From Adiantum capillus-veneris (taxonomy: Eukaryota; Streptophyta; Polypodiopsida; Polypodiales; Pteridaceae), in the NCBI GenBank assembly GCA_014529385.2, contig CM043952.1, forward strand, positions 67,159,870-67,223,869: a stretch of 64,000 nucleotides of DNA, written 5' to 3'. Position numbers and translations under genes: made by a program. Below are positions 41,467-53,045 of the stretch, piece after piece. Position 1 is the stretch's first letter, and every line of letters begins with the position of its first letter. A model generated the notes under the pieces. That model was given only the letters and a program-made list of their open reading frames with translations, was not told the DNA's origin and did not search any database.

Positions 41467-42088
41467 GCAAATGTAAAAATGTTTAAAATGAAAAAAGTTT
41501 TTTTCTTATCAGACTCTCTTTTTCTTTATTGTGCATAAATGTTAAGAAGTATGCATGCTTAGGATCAAGTTTGCGGAGACGACGTCTTCCAAACACCAAG
41601 TAGAGCTTATCACTCTATTGTGGAAGATTGAAAGGACTAATGCACGAACATGTTTGTGGAAGCTTAGGCTCCCAAGTGCCAAATGGATTAGTCATCCATT
41701 CTGGAATGATGTCGTAGGGTAAAATAGGGATCCTCTACCCGCTAGAAAAAGGATTAATGACTAGGCTTTATCTTCTCTACCTCATAGTCAAGGACGATTA
41801 TGCTTTCAAGAGAGAGGTAATGTCATACTAACTAATATCTAATTCCCCTAAATGATTTTCTCATGTTAAACTGATCATTTAATATGGGGAAGTACCAAGG
41901 GAGAAAAAGCTAGAATATTGGTTAGGTTGATAGAATGTTCATAGTAGGGATCCAAAGGAGGGAAAATAGGGATCCAAATGGGAGGGCCATATGCAAAAGA
42001 GCAAGAGTCAATGGGCTTCAAAGTCCCTAAGGCTCAGCACATTAAGACTTCCAAAATGCCAAGGTTCCAAAATTCAAAGGTTATGTCT
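41467..42088 (+). other. 3' noncoding region and start of 3' LTR (element E)
   Basis: After the chromodomain stop there is AT-rich sequence with no supported gene. Purine-rich AAAGGAGGGAAAATAGGGA at about 41954 is a candidate polypurine tract, making TGGGAGGG near 41979 a candidate LTR start. That would put the first 110 bp of the 3' LTR here, ahead of the F insertion. Confidence 0.4.
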
Positions 42089-42280
42089 TGTTGGGGTATA
42101 AAGCCCAATGTGGTCGCTCAGGTAAGTGAGCGGGGCGCCAGGTATGTACACATATTCTTTTGTAAAAACCTAATAAGAACTCACTATGCTCTACACATTA
42201 CAGTAGAGCGAGTTCACCATATCGTCGTGCTCTTCTTATCGCACTCTCTCTTGCGTCGCACTTCCGCTCGTACTCCTTCA
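42089..42280 (+). repeat. 5' LTR of element F
   Basis: A 192-bp LTR, TGTTGGGGTATAAAG to ACTCCTTCA. A TATAAAG motif lies only 8 bases from the start. Confidence 0.92.
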
Positions 42281-42282
42281 AC

Positions 42283-42294
42283 TGGTATTAGAGC
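42283..42294 (+). other. Primer-binding site of element F
   Basis: TGGTATTAGAGC lies two bases after the LTR. It has one mismatch to the initiator-Met site TGGTATCAGAGC. Confidence 0.85.
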
Positions 42295-43371
42295 TCAGAT
42301 CGAGGCTCGGGGCAGCATTTGCAGGTAGCCAGAGTCACCTGCTCAAATTGGATTGAGATTCGACAGGCGAAGACACGGACCCAAATCCTGTGGGCGAGCC
42401 CCAGGGGCTCGGTGTTCTCAGAATTTCATTATGAGGTCATCTCGGCCACCGTTCGGCTTCGACAAAGTTTTGCGCAGGCCATTTTCGACTACGTGGTCTC
42501 GACGGGTGCAGATCCGACTCTGCAAATTTGGGGTCTCGACCTACGACTGTAGGTGCTGAGGATATCGGCACTCCCAGAGTGTTGATTTGTGGCTGTCTAC
42601 ACATCGAAGGACGGCTCACAGTTCTTGGAGGCATGTCACATACGACACGAGCGCATCAACACACAGATTGTAGGCGACATCCACTAGTTCATCAGGTAGC
42701 TTGTGTTTGTTGCTTGATATTCCAGATTTCATCCTGACATTGCAAGTACTTCCACATGGGATGTATTGTCAGAGATGATATATGTCTGTTGGGGGTTTGC
42801 TAGCTGTGAGTCACGCAGCAAACAACCGCCGCAGCGGTTACAGCATATAGTGGGAAATTTGTGGATGTATGACTTGTGGGAAGTCTATGTATTGTCAGAT
42901 TTACTGCAGCCTTTGTTGAGGGTCGAGTGAGGTTTTATTGAGCTGGGGGATTCTCGAATGATGAGATCCTTTCGGTGATACAGGTCTTGGAGCGATCCCT
43001 CGACTTAGATAGGCAGCTAGGGTGTATTGACTGTGAGTTAGACAGTTGAGATTTCATCTTTGCTTTACTGCCGTTGAGGCATTATCGCAGTCTATGATTA
43101 CAGGACAGTGACAGGACAGTGAAAGACAATACAGGTGCAGGACAGGTTTACCCGCAGCTTACAGTGTTAGAGAGACAGTGTTTTTGAGCTGTTTTTGGTC
43201 TGTTTTTTGAGTACACCAGAGCCATTTGACAAAGGATACTCTAACAAAATTTCTGCAGAATCTGAAGCTTTCTTGGTTCATTTGACAGGTTGATATTGGT
43301 TCAGAGGTCAGTTTACAGAGGAAACTCTGCCGAATTTTTCCCAGGAAAGTAAACTACTGTGAAGCGTAGCT
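42295..43371 (+). other. Leader of element F
   Basis: About 1.1 kb of untranslated leader. It contains a block at 42909-42993 that matches the leaders of Ty3 elements G (47947-48037) and I (57203-57294). A cluster of ACAGG/ACAGT repeats lies at 43098-43145. Further phrases resemble G's leader, such as AAACTCTGCCGAATTTTTCC at 43322. I see no gene in it. Confidence 0.65.
42909..42993 (+). repeat. Leader block shared with Ty3 elements G and I
   Basis: It reads GCCTTTGTTGAGGGTCGAGT, then GAGGTTTTATTGAGCTGGGG, then GATTCTC, GAGATCCTTTC, GGTGATACAGGT and GGAGC. The same words occur in the same order at 47947-48037 and 57203-57294, with few changes. Confidence 0.88.
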
Positions 43372-46300
43372 ATGGCTGGATCATAGGACACTGCTCTTTA
43401 CAATATCAAGAAGCTGGATGGAACCAATTTCCCATCGTGGAAGAAGCAGATTTGGCACGTGTTGGTACTAAAGAAGCAGATAAACCTATAAAGCTCAAAG
43501 GGATAAAACCAGAAGATATGGACGAAGATGAATGGAGCGAAATGGATGAATTGGCACTTTCTACCATTATACTGACTTTGGCAGAAAGCGTTTACTTCAA
43601 TGTAGCAGACGAGATGTCGGCTTATGAAGCATGGACAAAGTTGAGTGATCTTTATGAGAAGCAGAGTGCAACTTCACAGCTATACTGGCTTAAGAAGCTT
43701 GTTGAATTGAAGATGAAAGAAGGGACACCTATGTCCAATCATCTTAATGAATTCAACACCATCTACAATCAGTTGTTAGCTCAAGGTGTCAAGTTTGATG
43801 AACCTGTTAGAGCTATGTTCCTGTTGATCACATTGTCGGAAAGTTGGGACACTTTTCGCACAGCTTTGAGTAATTTTGCACCTCCAGATGGTTTGACCAT
43901 AGCAGGTGTAGAAGGCAGTCTGCTTACTGAAGAAACCAATAGAAATACAATGGACAAAGGCAAAGGAACAGACTAAGTTGTCAGGGGAAGGACCAAAGAA
44001 AAGTACAAAGGTGGAAAGAGGAATCAGTCTCGTAGCAAGTCCCGCAGTGCTAAAGGCAAGAGTGACATAAAATGCTACCATTGTGGCAAGAAGGGTCACA
44101 TGAAAAGAGACTGCAGAGAATGGAAAGCAGAAAAAGGCAAAGAGAAAGCTGAAGACCATGGTGAGAAAAAGTCCTCAGTGAAGATTCAAGAAATAAATGT
44201 GACAAACACTGTTGCAGAGGATGACAGTCTAGTGTCAGGAGACATCTACTTCTTGAAGAATACAATGGACTCAGCTCTTCTTACAGCATCTGATGGAAAT
44301 GCACTGAGTGACTGGATTATAGACTCAGGGGAATCACTTCATGTGTCTCCAAACAAGGAGTGGTTTACCTCTTATGTGACCACTAAAGATCATGTTTGGC
44401 TAGGCAATGGGCAGACATGTGAGATCTTAGGTGTTGGAGATGTTCAATTGAAGTTTCAGAATGGCTCTTCTTTCACGCAGAAGAATGTGAGACATGTTCC
44501 CGCAATTACAAAGAGCTTGATTAGCACAGGTTTACTTGATGATCCTGGCTACATCACCACTTTTGGACAGAACATGTGGAAGATATCCAAGGATTCTATG
44601 AAAGTAGCACATGGAGTAAAGTCTGGAGGACTTTACATGATTTATGTATCAAATGTCTCTAAAACTGTAATCAATGTAACCGAGCAGCCGAACGTTTCTT
44701 TGTGGCATAGCCGGTTAGGACATATGTCCAAGAAGGGAATGGAAATCTTGTCTCGTTCTAGTTATTTGCTTGGCTTTTCATTTAATGATTTTGAATTATG
44801 TGAACATTGTCTGTATGGTAAGCAAACACAGAAGCCACATAAGCATAGAAGCAGTAGAAGAGATACACAGTTGGCACTTGTTCATAGTGATTTGTGTGGA
44901 CCTATGCCTAACCTATCTCTAGGGGGAGCTTCTCAATTTATGACATTTATAGATGATTACTCGAGGAAAGTATGGGTTTACTTTCTCAAGCACAAGGATA
45001 AAGCGTTTAGTGTTTTCAAAACGTTTGTGACACTTGTGGAGAATCAGAGTGGCAAGAAGCTTAAATGCTTACGCACTAACAATGGTGGAGAGTATGTTTC
45101 AAAGGCCTTTCAGGACTTTTGTGAGTCAAAAGGTATAAAACGTGAACTTACTACTCCTTAAAATCCTCCTCAAAATGGTTTTGCTGAGAGGATGAATAGG
45201 GCCATACAAGAGAAGGTCAAAAGTATGTTGTCTAATGCACAGCTACCAAATGGGTTTAGGGCTGAAGTTGTATCAGCAGCTGTTCATCTTATAAATAGAT
45301 CTCCTAGCAAGGTTTCTCGGAAGGATTCAGTGCCAGAGATGGTATGGTCAGGCAAAATGCCCTCATACAAGCATCTCAGAGTCTTTGGCTGTGAGGCATA
45401 TACTCACGTTCAAAAGGAATTTAGGAACAAACTTGATCCAAAGAGTAGAAAGTGCATCTTTCTAGGCTGTGGTAATTCTGGTGAGATGGGGTATAGACTT
45501 TGGGATCCCGAATCCAGAAAGGTTATCCGCAACAATGATGTTCACTTTAATGAATCCAAATATCATTCTAAACCAGAGAGGGTTGAGGAGATTAGAAGAG
45601 TTGTCTTCCAAGAAGATGGACCTGCACATGCAAGACAAAATGTCAGGGCTCAAGAGGAGCAAGGACAGGATAGATTGGAACCACAGGTTGTGGCTGAGCC
45701 TGAGCCCCCTATTTTGCATATATCTGGACATATCACGCGACCTCGTGATCGGTTTGTTCCATCTATGAACTATGTCATGTTGACTAATTGCAATGAGCCT
45801 TCATGTTACAAGGAAGCGGTGCAAATGAAGGACTCCGGGAATTGGCAATTGGCCATGCAGTCAGAGATAACAACTCTGCATAAAAACCAGACATGGAAGC
45901 TAGTTAAATTACCACAGGGCAAAAAGGCGCTACCTTGTAAATGGGTTTACAGGTATAAGATCACCGCTCATGATAGTCAGCCAAAGTACAAAGCAAGGCT
46001 TGTTGCCAAGGGCTTTAAGCAAGAACAAGGCATTGACTTTGATGAAGTCTTCTCTCCGGTGGTCAAGATGACTACATTGAGATGCTTTCTTGCATTGGTT
46101 GCCATATTAGTTTTGGTATTGCACCAAATGGAAGTCAAGACAGCGTTCTTGCATGGTGATTTAGATGTGGAAATTTACATGCAGCAGCCAAAAGGGTTTG
46201 TTGAGAAAGGCAAGGAAGATTTGGTATGCCAGTTGTTAAAGAGTCTTTATGGCTTAAAACAATCACCAAGGGCATGGTACCATAGATTCCACAAGTTTAT

Positions 46301-46506
46301 GCTATCTCAAGGCTACAAACGTAATGAGTTCGATCACTATCTATATACAAAGAAGGCTAAGGATGGTAGTTGGCTGATCCTTATTTTGTATGGGGATGAC
46401 ATGTTGATTGCTGGCAAGCACTTGGAAGAAATTTCAGCTTTGAAGTCAAAGATGGCAAAATCGTTTGACATGAAAGACATGGGTGAGGCAAGTCATATAC
46501 TTGGTA
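43372..46506 (+). pseudogene. Copia gag, protease, integrase, first half of RT (element F)
   Basis: Gag starts at the ATG at 43372 (MAGS), hits a TAG at codon 5, then reads DTALYNIKKLDGTNFPSWKK and shifts frame near 43470. From there one frame runs to 46506 with TAA stops at 43974 and 45159. It holds the knuckle CYHCGKKGHMKRDC, protease WIIDSGESLHVSP (Glu after DSG is unusual), LWHSRLGHMSKKG, and integrase HSDLCGP, RTNNGGEY (second Asp replaced by Asn) and NGFAERMNR (Glu kept). RT runs to SHILGM, with YGDD where relative J has YVDD. G is inserted right after. Confidence 0.88.
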
Positions 46507-46511
46507 TGTGC

Positions 46512-47585
46512 TGTCATGAGTTTTTTGGAGCAAGGGATTGCGCATATATACATATACATGCATGGTGCATCGAATAAAGGATTGCCCATTTTCCAGAGCC
46601 AGGTGGTTATGTGGGCCCCACATGTGTAGAGGTAGGACAGGGTGTACATAGTGCATCGATTTTAACTATCACCAGTACCAGTGTGTTTTTTCTACAATAA
46701 TGAGGAGTTGGTAGCGCGTAAAACTTCTTGAGGAATCTATCTGCAGGCAGGCGACATGAGGTAAGGAGGTGCGCCAGATGGAATCTAGTGGCGTAAGGAG
46801 GCCGAACGGGGTCAATACTTGCATGTGGATGAGTACGGACACAACGTGGGTGTTTTCTTATGATAATTATATAGAGAGGTCATCATGAGGACCATATTTT
46901 GGGGCCACTTCACGTGGTGGCGGGATGCATTATTGAAAAAAGTTGAGTGACAGGTGTGCGGATGGATGCAGCAGGGTGACAATTATACACTACGAGGTCA
47001 GTTTTTGGCCTGTTCGGGGTTTGTTTGAGGTCGTCTAAAAGGCCAAGGGTGCCCAAATAATAAAGCTAAGTGTGGGAACTGAAAAAATAGAGAGAAGACC
47101 AGAAAAAACGTGGAGAAGAAAGGAGGAACAGCCGCAGGTGTGTTTTTGCTCATTTTGGAGCCTGTTTTGGCCGTAAACTGCTCATCCGAGGTCAGATTTG
47201 AGCACTTTGACATTGTAGACTGGGGTTTTGGGCCGTTTCTCCTATGAGCGAAGCTTCTGCTCCAGTTTCTGATTGTATCTGGCTTATTTTACCCATATTG
47301 TGTGAGCTGTTTGCCCCTTGGTGTTGGCCCAAGCTCATTTGTATCTAAATATCAGAAGTTCTCCTCTTTTGAGCAGAGTTTTTTTGGGTGTGTGTGTGCG
47401 TGTGTCTCTCTGTGTGGAGTGGGTAAAAGGGTAGTCTCTCTCCTCTCACTCCATAGGTGTGTTCCCTGTCTCGGCTAGGTGGGTTGTTTAAGCCGAGTGG
47501 TGCCCCATAGTTTGTGTGTGTATCTTCCCAAGAGTGTGTGTCGGGTCGTTATAGAGGCGTTCTGTGTGTTTCCATCCCGCTCACA
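46512..47585 (+). repeat. 5' LTR of element G
   Basis: 1074 bp, TGTCATGAG to CCCGCTCACA. It lacks about 70 bases near 47245 that the 3' LTR has. No coding content is supported. Confidence 0.9.
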
Positions 47586-48628
47586 TTCCTTTGGCGCCCC
47601 CACAGAGGATCTTCTTTGAGTACCTTGTACTTCGATCTTCAAGCTTCGAGATTCGGGATTACTCGTTGCAGAGTACAGGTTACAGGTTATAGGGACAGAT
47701 ACAGGTACAGGTGATTAACACAGGTACAGGTATACTAGTAGTGGTGTCACTTGCAGTTGTTGTGGGTATGCATCATTCGGAGTCTGTTTGAGTGCATTGT
47801 CTGCTGGATTGTACGTTACTTGTGGAAACTGCCATTGTACGCCTTTGTGAAGCCATACTTGGTTTTATTTGGCAGTCCCAGCCATTTCTGAGACTTGGTC
47901 TGGAAGATAGTCATTTCTGAGACTTGACTATATACGATTTTCATTAGCCTTCGTGTGAGGGTCGATAGCGTGAGGTTTTATTGAGCTGGGGGATTCTCAA
48001 ATGTGGAGATCCTTTCAGTGATACAGGTAGCTGGAGCACCCTTTTCGTGACCTCGCCATAGGCTATGTACTAGTGAGTCTTATTTGATGCTCCGGTTCTA
48101 TTGTTGACAGTTTATGCATACATATACAGTCTATATTTTGGGTTCCTACTGCTCTACTTCTGGGAAAACTCTGTCAAAATTTTTCCAAGTTATGATGGCT
48201 GGTTTTTTGGTCTTTTGAGACATTTATGTTGTTATGCTGCTGAAATTTTGGCAAAATCAGAAGATAAGACAAGTGTGCTTTCTTGGAAGCTGCATGGTTG
48301 ACTTTAATGGATGATCAAAATGGCCCTCAATTTACTCCTTTTCATTTAACTCAGAGAATCCAGATAAATGTTCATGTGTCTAGGAAGATTTTTTTCCAGT
48401 AGCGCATAGTCTTTATGTTCGGGCCAAGAAGATTAAGAGAGATCCTGGAATGTCCTTTGCCTGTTGTAATTCCAATGATTAACTATGAAAACTCATTTGA
48501 TGTGCATATGTTTGTCCTTATCTAAAGTTGAGCTCCATTGAAGTTTCTCGGAATTGAGTCAGTCAAAAGTTTTGTGTTCTTGCAAGTGTGTTCGAAGGGG
48601 TTCTCAAAGCATCGTAATTTGGGTAGCC
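47586..48628 (+). other. Primer-site region and leader of element G
   Basis: TTTGGCGCCCCCACAGAGG at 47590 is the likely primer-binding site, four bases after the LTR; the tRNA is not identified. A run of ACAGGT hexamers follows at 47676-47730, then the block shared with F (47947-48037). No gene is seen. Confidence 0.6.
47947..48037 (+). repeat. Leader block shared with copia F
   Basis: Same succession of words as 42909-42993: GAGGGTCGA, GTGAGGTTTTATTGAGCTGG, GGGATTCTC, GGAGATCCTTTC, GTGATACAGGT, GGAGC. One insertion of about three bases and a few substitutions. Confidence 0.88.
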
Positions 48629-49500
48629 ATGGCTTTCTCTTATCCGGAGTTTCATGGAAGAAGTGATGAAGATGTGGAAGACTTTTTGGAAAAGATGGAG
48701 GTTGCCTGCATTAGCAACCAGATTCATGACCCGGCACAGATGTTACGTCTTCTCCAAATCTGTTTGAAGAGTGATGCACGAGTTTGGTCCAAAGCATTTG
48801 AAGAGGAGTTGCGTGTGGCTGATCCACCTGTAAGATTGAGTTGGGACAATCTAAGCCATGCATTGGAAGTGGAGTTTGTGAAGACAAAAGATCCTGACAA
48901 AGTGTGGCAAGAAGTACAGGATTTAGTGCAAAAGGAAGGTGAGCCAGTAGATGCGTACATACGTAAGTTTTCATTGGAATGGGAGCGGATGTGCAAGACC
49001 TTAGCACCACAGGTACACCCGCCTGGCATGATGAAGAAGGACAGGTTCTTGGCTGGTCTTTGGGAGAATATACGTTGGAGAGTGGAGCTAAAGAAGCCTA
49101 GGACATATGAAGATGCACTAGAGGTAGCAAGTAACAAAGAGTGGAAGTTGACAAAAATGAGCCATCTAGGAGAAGAGTCTTTGCGCATGAGGTCTGAATT
49201 TCAGCCTATGGATTCTTTGCAAGGTCGCATGCCAGGGGTTCATCATGAACCAGTGGTTGTTGTTACTCCTCAGGTTATGCAAGCAGTGGTCACCACAGCA
49301 GTGCAAGATGATGGGTTAAGGCAATACATGAGGCAAGTGGTAGATTTAATGAAGAATCTCAACCTAAACATGCTAGGTCAAGTGGGAAATAATCAAGGTC
49401 GAGGGAGGTTTGTAAATCAGTCAGGAGGTGAAGAAAGACCTAAGAATGGTGCTGGACAAAGCAATGGTAGGTTCTCGAGGCAGACGCCCACATGTTATAG
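48629..49500 (+). CDS. Gag (element G)
   Basis: The likely start is the ATG at 48629 (MAFSYPEFHGRSDEDVEDFL); an upstream in-frame ATG at 48554 lies in leader-like sequence. The capsid reads MLRLLQICLKSDARVWSKAF, WDNLSHALEVEF, EPVDAYIRKFSLEWERMC and KKDRFLAGLWENIRWRVELK, about 290 residues, without a stop. At the zinc knuckle (CYxW, then in another frame AHISPQC) a frameshift near 49500 separates it from the linker. Element D gag matches throughout. In principle the capsid could assemble. Confidence 0.8.
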
Positions 49501-50022
49501 TTGGCCCACATCAGCCCGCAATGTGATAAGCCAGCAAGGATGGGGGGAGACATGTATCCATTGCCAAGACAGGTGCTAACTAGGTCCAATGATTATGGCA
49601 GCGAAATCAAGGGAGAAGAAGGAGCCACTGGATTAACCCAGGAGGAAATGGGAAAGACAAAAGTGCTAAGTGTAGTCACCTTGGAGAAGGCATCAAAGCT
49701 AGAGGATACATTACTGATGCCTATTGGGAAGAGGACCACAGAGGACAAGGAAGGAAGAAGTACCCCAGGTCCTAGTAAGAAGAAGGGAAAGAGCCATGAA
49801 GGTGAGGATGTCAAGGCCAAGAGGAAAAGGAGAGCTTGTCGCAAATTTCATGTTTTAGATTTTCTACTAGGGGATGGGCAATTAAGCTATGACTTGAAGG
49901 AGGATCTGACAAGTAGGAAGGCGGATGTTACTTTTGGGCAGCTCATAGAGATGGTTCCTAAGCTAAAGCGACAGTGGAAGAGGATGGTTAACCCAATGGA
50001 GAAAGAGCCAGAGAGAGGTTAA
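49501..50022 (+). pseudogene. Gag-protease linker (element G)
   Basis: A Lys/Glu-rich linker reads MPIGKRTTEDKEGRSTPGPS, KKKGKSHEGEDVKAKRKRR, FHVLDFLLGDGQLSYDLKE and FGQLIEMVPKLKRQWKRM. It ends at a TAA at 50020, and the protease frame begins at the next codon in the same phase. The linker is conserved in D (28841-29350), so it has a family role that I cannot name. Confidence 0.65.
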
Positions 50023-50971
50023 GTGAAGGTGTTGGCGATGAATGAGCTACCAGACATTTGTCCAATAGTAGATGTGTGGCATAAAAGAAAAAATATGGGA
50101 CAAGGTTATGTGGATGGTGGAGCCCAAATATGTGTCATAACACACTCATGCGTTGAGAAGATGGGTCTTACAGTGTCTGGGGTGTCAGGCTTCCGGATCA
50201 GATTGGCAAACCATCAAAAAGTAAAATGTTTGGGTGTTGTAAAGAGCTTAGAAGTGGAGGCGTATGATGCAAAGGCGGTGGTTGATTTTCATGTGATGCC
50301 AGCAGGATTGGGAGCATATCCTATTATACTGGGCAGACCATGGTTACGTGCAGTGGGAGCTGTTCAGGATTGGCGACGTGGTACGATTAGCCTCTATGGA
50401 AAGACAGGTGACAAGAAGCTATATAATATGGACACAAGGAAACAATTGGAGGATCTCTATGAAGATGAGTATGAGTCTAGTGATGAAGGCTATTCCACAG
50501 TGTCTGATGAGGATAGTGATAGTACTACTAGCAGTGATGAGGATGTTGAGGTTGCATCTCTTTTGATGGACAAAGAAATCCAGGAGGATGGTTTAGTTGC
50601 ATTTGTGAATGAAGTTGAAGATGAAAGTGAAGGGCCTTATGAAGTGATTGAAGGGCTGATGCAAACCAAGGTTGAATCGTCAAAGAAGCAGGAATTGATG
50701 ACACAGATGATCAGTGGAGACCTTTCAGCTATGGAGAAGAAGATATATTTTCATATGCAGGTCTATACCAAAGTAATGGATGGTTTTCTTGATGCAATGT
50801 TGGTATATGGAATCTCTACACGTTTTCCTTGGGAACGAGGTGGAAGCTTGATTAAGTTTTTGATGCAAGGAATGCCAAGTGTTTTTGTGTGGGATCCAGG
50901 TGGAATGAATCTCTCTTTTTGTTGTGCTGCTGAGCATAAATGCTCTAGCAGGCTAGGGGATGGGCAAATTA
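50023..50971 (+). CDS. Protease and truncated pol (element G)
   Basis: The frame begins MKVLAMNELPDICPI and carries the retropepsin-like domain: QGYVDGGAQICVIT (active site D-G-G, a variant seen in plant Ty3 proteases) and VMPAGLGAYPIILGRPWLR. An acidic spacer (DEDSDSTTSSDEDVEVASL) and a pre-RT segment follow. Where D continues into RT, G instead reads unrelated residues and runs without a stop through the polypurine tract into the 3' LTR, stopping at 51111. RT, RNase H and integrase are gone, the breakpoint being near 50770-50800. Confidence 0.72.
50950..50971 (+). other. Polypurine tract of element G
   Basis: AGGCTAGGGGATGGGCAAAT immediately before the 3' LTR is the probable plus-strand primer. 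Confidence 0.6.
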
Positions 50972-52115
50972 TGTCAAGATTTTTTTGTAGCAAGGGATTG
51001 CGCATATGTACATATACATGCATGGTGCATCAAATAAAGGATTTCCCATTTTCCAGAGCCAGGTGGTTACATGGGCCCCACATGTGTACAGGTAGGACAG
51101 GGTGTACATAGTGCACCGATTTTCACTATCACCAGTACCAGTGTGTTTTTTCTACAATAATGAGGAATTCGTAGCGCGTAAAAATTCTCGAGGAATCTAT
51201 CTGCAGGCGGGTGACATGAGGTAAGGAGGTGCGTCAGATGGAATCTAGTGGCGTCAGGAGGCCGAACGGGGTCAATACTTGCATGTGGATGAGTACGGAC
51301 ACAACGTGGGTGTTTTCTTATGATAATTATATAGAGAGTTCATCATGAGGACCATATTTTGGGGCCACTTCATGTGGTGGTGGGATGCATTATTGAAAAA
51401 AGTTGAGTGACAGGTGTGTGGATGGATGTAGCAGGGTCACAACTATGCACTGCGAGGTCAGTTTTTGTCCTGTTCGGGGTCCGTTTGAGGTCGTCTAAAA
51501 GGCCAAGGGTGCCCAAATAATAAAGCTAAGTGTGGGAACTGAAAAAGCAGAGAGAAGACCAGAAAAAATGTGGAGAAGAAAGGAGGAACAGCTGCAGGTG
51601 TGTTTTTGCTCATTTTGGAGCCTGTTTTGGCCGTAAACTGCTCATCCGAGGTCATTTTTGAGCACTTTGACATTGTAGACTGGGGTTTTGGGCCATTCCG
51701 GACGCGATGGCGCTGTCCATTTTTCCAAACTCCTCACTTTTTTTCTGTTTTTTTGGCTGCGTAAGTTTCTCCTATGAGCGAAGCTTCTTCTCCAGTTTCT
51801 GATTGTATCTGGCTTATTTTACCCATAATGTGTGAGCTGTTTGCCCCTTGGTGTTGGCCCAAGCTCATTTGTATCTAAATATCAGAAGCTCTCCTCTTTT
51901 GAGCTGAGTTTTTTTGGGTGTGTGTGTGCGTGTGTCTCTCTGTGTGGAGTGGGTAAATGGGTAGTCTCTCTCCTCTCACTCCATAGGTGTGTTCCCTGTC
52001 TCGGCCAGGTGGGTTGTGTAAGCCGAGTGGTGCCCCATAGTTTGTGTGTGTATCTTCCCAAGAGTGTGTGTCGGGTCATTATAGAGGCGTTCTGTGTGTT
52101 TCCATCCCGCTCACA
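50972..52115 (+). repeat. 3' LTR of element G
   Basis: 1144 bp, TGTCAAGAT to CCCGCTCACA, closely similar to 46512-47585. It includes the segment GACGCGATGGCGCTGTCC that the 5' copy has lost. Confidence 0.9.
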
Positions 52116-52116
52116 G

Positions 52117-52956
52117 CGCATTGAGAGAGACAGATCAAAGAAGTTGATTTGGTTATCTCAAACAGAGTATATTGACAAGGTTTTGCAACATTTCAATATG
52201 GAGAAGGGAAAGGCATTGAGTGTTCCACTGCCACCATATGTGAAACTTAGCAAACAAGATTGTCCTGTGTCTGAGGAAGAACAGGTTGAAATGGATAAGA
52301 TTCCATATGCGTCTGCAGTGGGTAGTTTGATGTATGCAATGATTGCTACTCGCCCAGACATTGCATTTGCAGTGGGAGTAGTAAGTCGATACATGTCAAA
52401 CCCAGGCAAGAAACATTGGGAGGCAGTGAAAGGAATATTGAGATACGTGAAAGCTACAAAGAGTATGCGTATATGCTATGGGAGTCAGGAGCTAAGTGTA
52501 AAGGGTTTTACAGACTCAGATTATGCAAGTGACGTAGACAACCGAAGGTCTACGTCAGGGTATGTCTTTACATTGGCTGGTGGAGCAGTATCATGGCGTT
52601 CTAGATTACAAGATTGTGTTACTCAGTCTACTACAGAGTCTAAATATGTTGCAGCATCAGAGGCATGCAAAGAATCAATTTGGCTTAATCGACTAGTAAC
52701 AGATTTGGGAATCAAAGAAGAGATGCCCGTGTTATATTGTGATAGTCAGAGTGCTATACAATTGGCTCGCAATCCAGTTTATCACTCAAAGACAAAGCAT
52801 GTGGATGTGAAGTATCATTTCATCAGGGAAATGCTCGAGGATAAGCAACTTCAGCTTGTCAAAGTTCACACCACAGAAAATCCTGCTGATCTACTTACAA
52901 AAGGACTTCCCTCAGAGAGCTTTGCGCATTTTCGCAAGCAGTTAGGTGTAGGGTAG
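52117..52956 (+). pseudogene. Copia RT end and RNase H (element F, second half)
   Basis: The F frame resumes directly after G: RIERDRSKKLIWLSQTEYID, VPLPPYVKLSKQDCPVSEEE, YASAVGSLMYAMIATRPDIA and GVVSRYMSNPGKKHWEAVKG. RNase H reads GFTDSDYASDVDNRRSTSGY, STTESKYVAASEACKESIW, VLYCDSQSAIQLARNPVYHS and NPADLLTKGLPSESFAHF. No stop is found in this half, which ends at a TAG at 52954. J is almost identical here. Confidence 0.9.
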
Positions 52957-53034
52957 TACATCACTTCTCTACATCTCTTGTATATTAGCTTGTATAGTAG
53001 CTTCTCTCACACTTAAAGTACCACATTGGACTTT

Positions 53035-53044
53035 AAGTGGGAAG
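53035..53044 (+). other. Polypurine tract of element F
   Basis: AAGTGGGAAG next to the 3' LTR. J has GTGGGAGG in the same place. Confidence 0.65.
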
Positions 53045-53045
53045 T

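Larger units (their letters stand above)
46512..52115 (+). mobile_element. Ty3/gypsy element G, lacking RT and integrase
   Basis: Two LTRs of about 1.1 kb enclose 3.4 kb of leader, gag, linker and protease. The RT, RNase H and integrase found in relative D are absent, so G is non-autonomous. It is inserted in the RT of copia F. The flanks are GTGC on the left and GCGC on the right, an imperfect 4-bp duplication, and F's frame continues at 52117. Elements D and I are relatives. Confidence 0.88.

Noticed and set aside
42319-42737. Several overlapping small frames in the F leader
   Set aside because: They are short, have no homologue in J or other elements here, and sit between the primer site and gag where no protein is expected.
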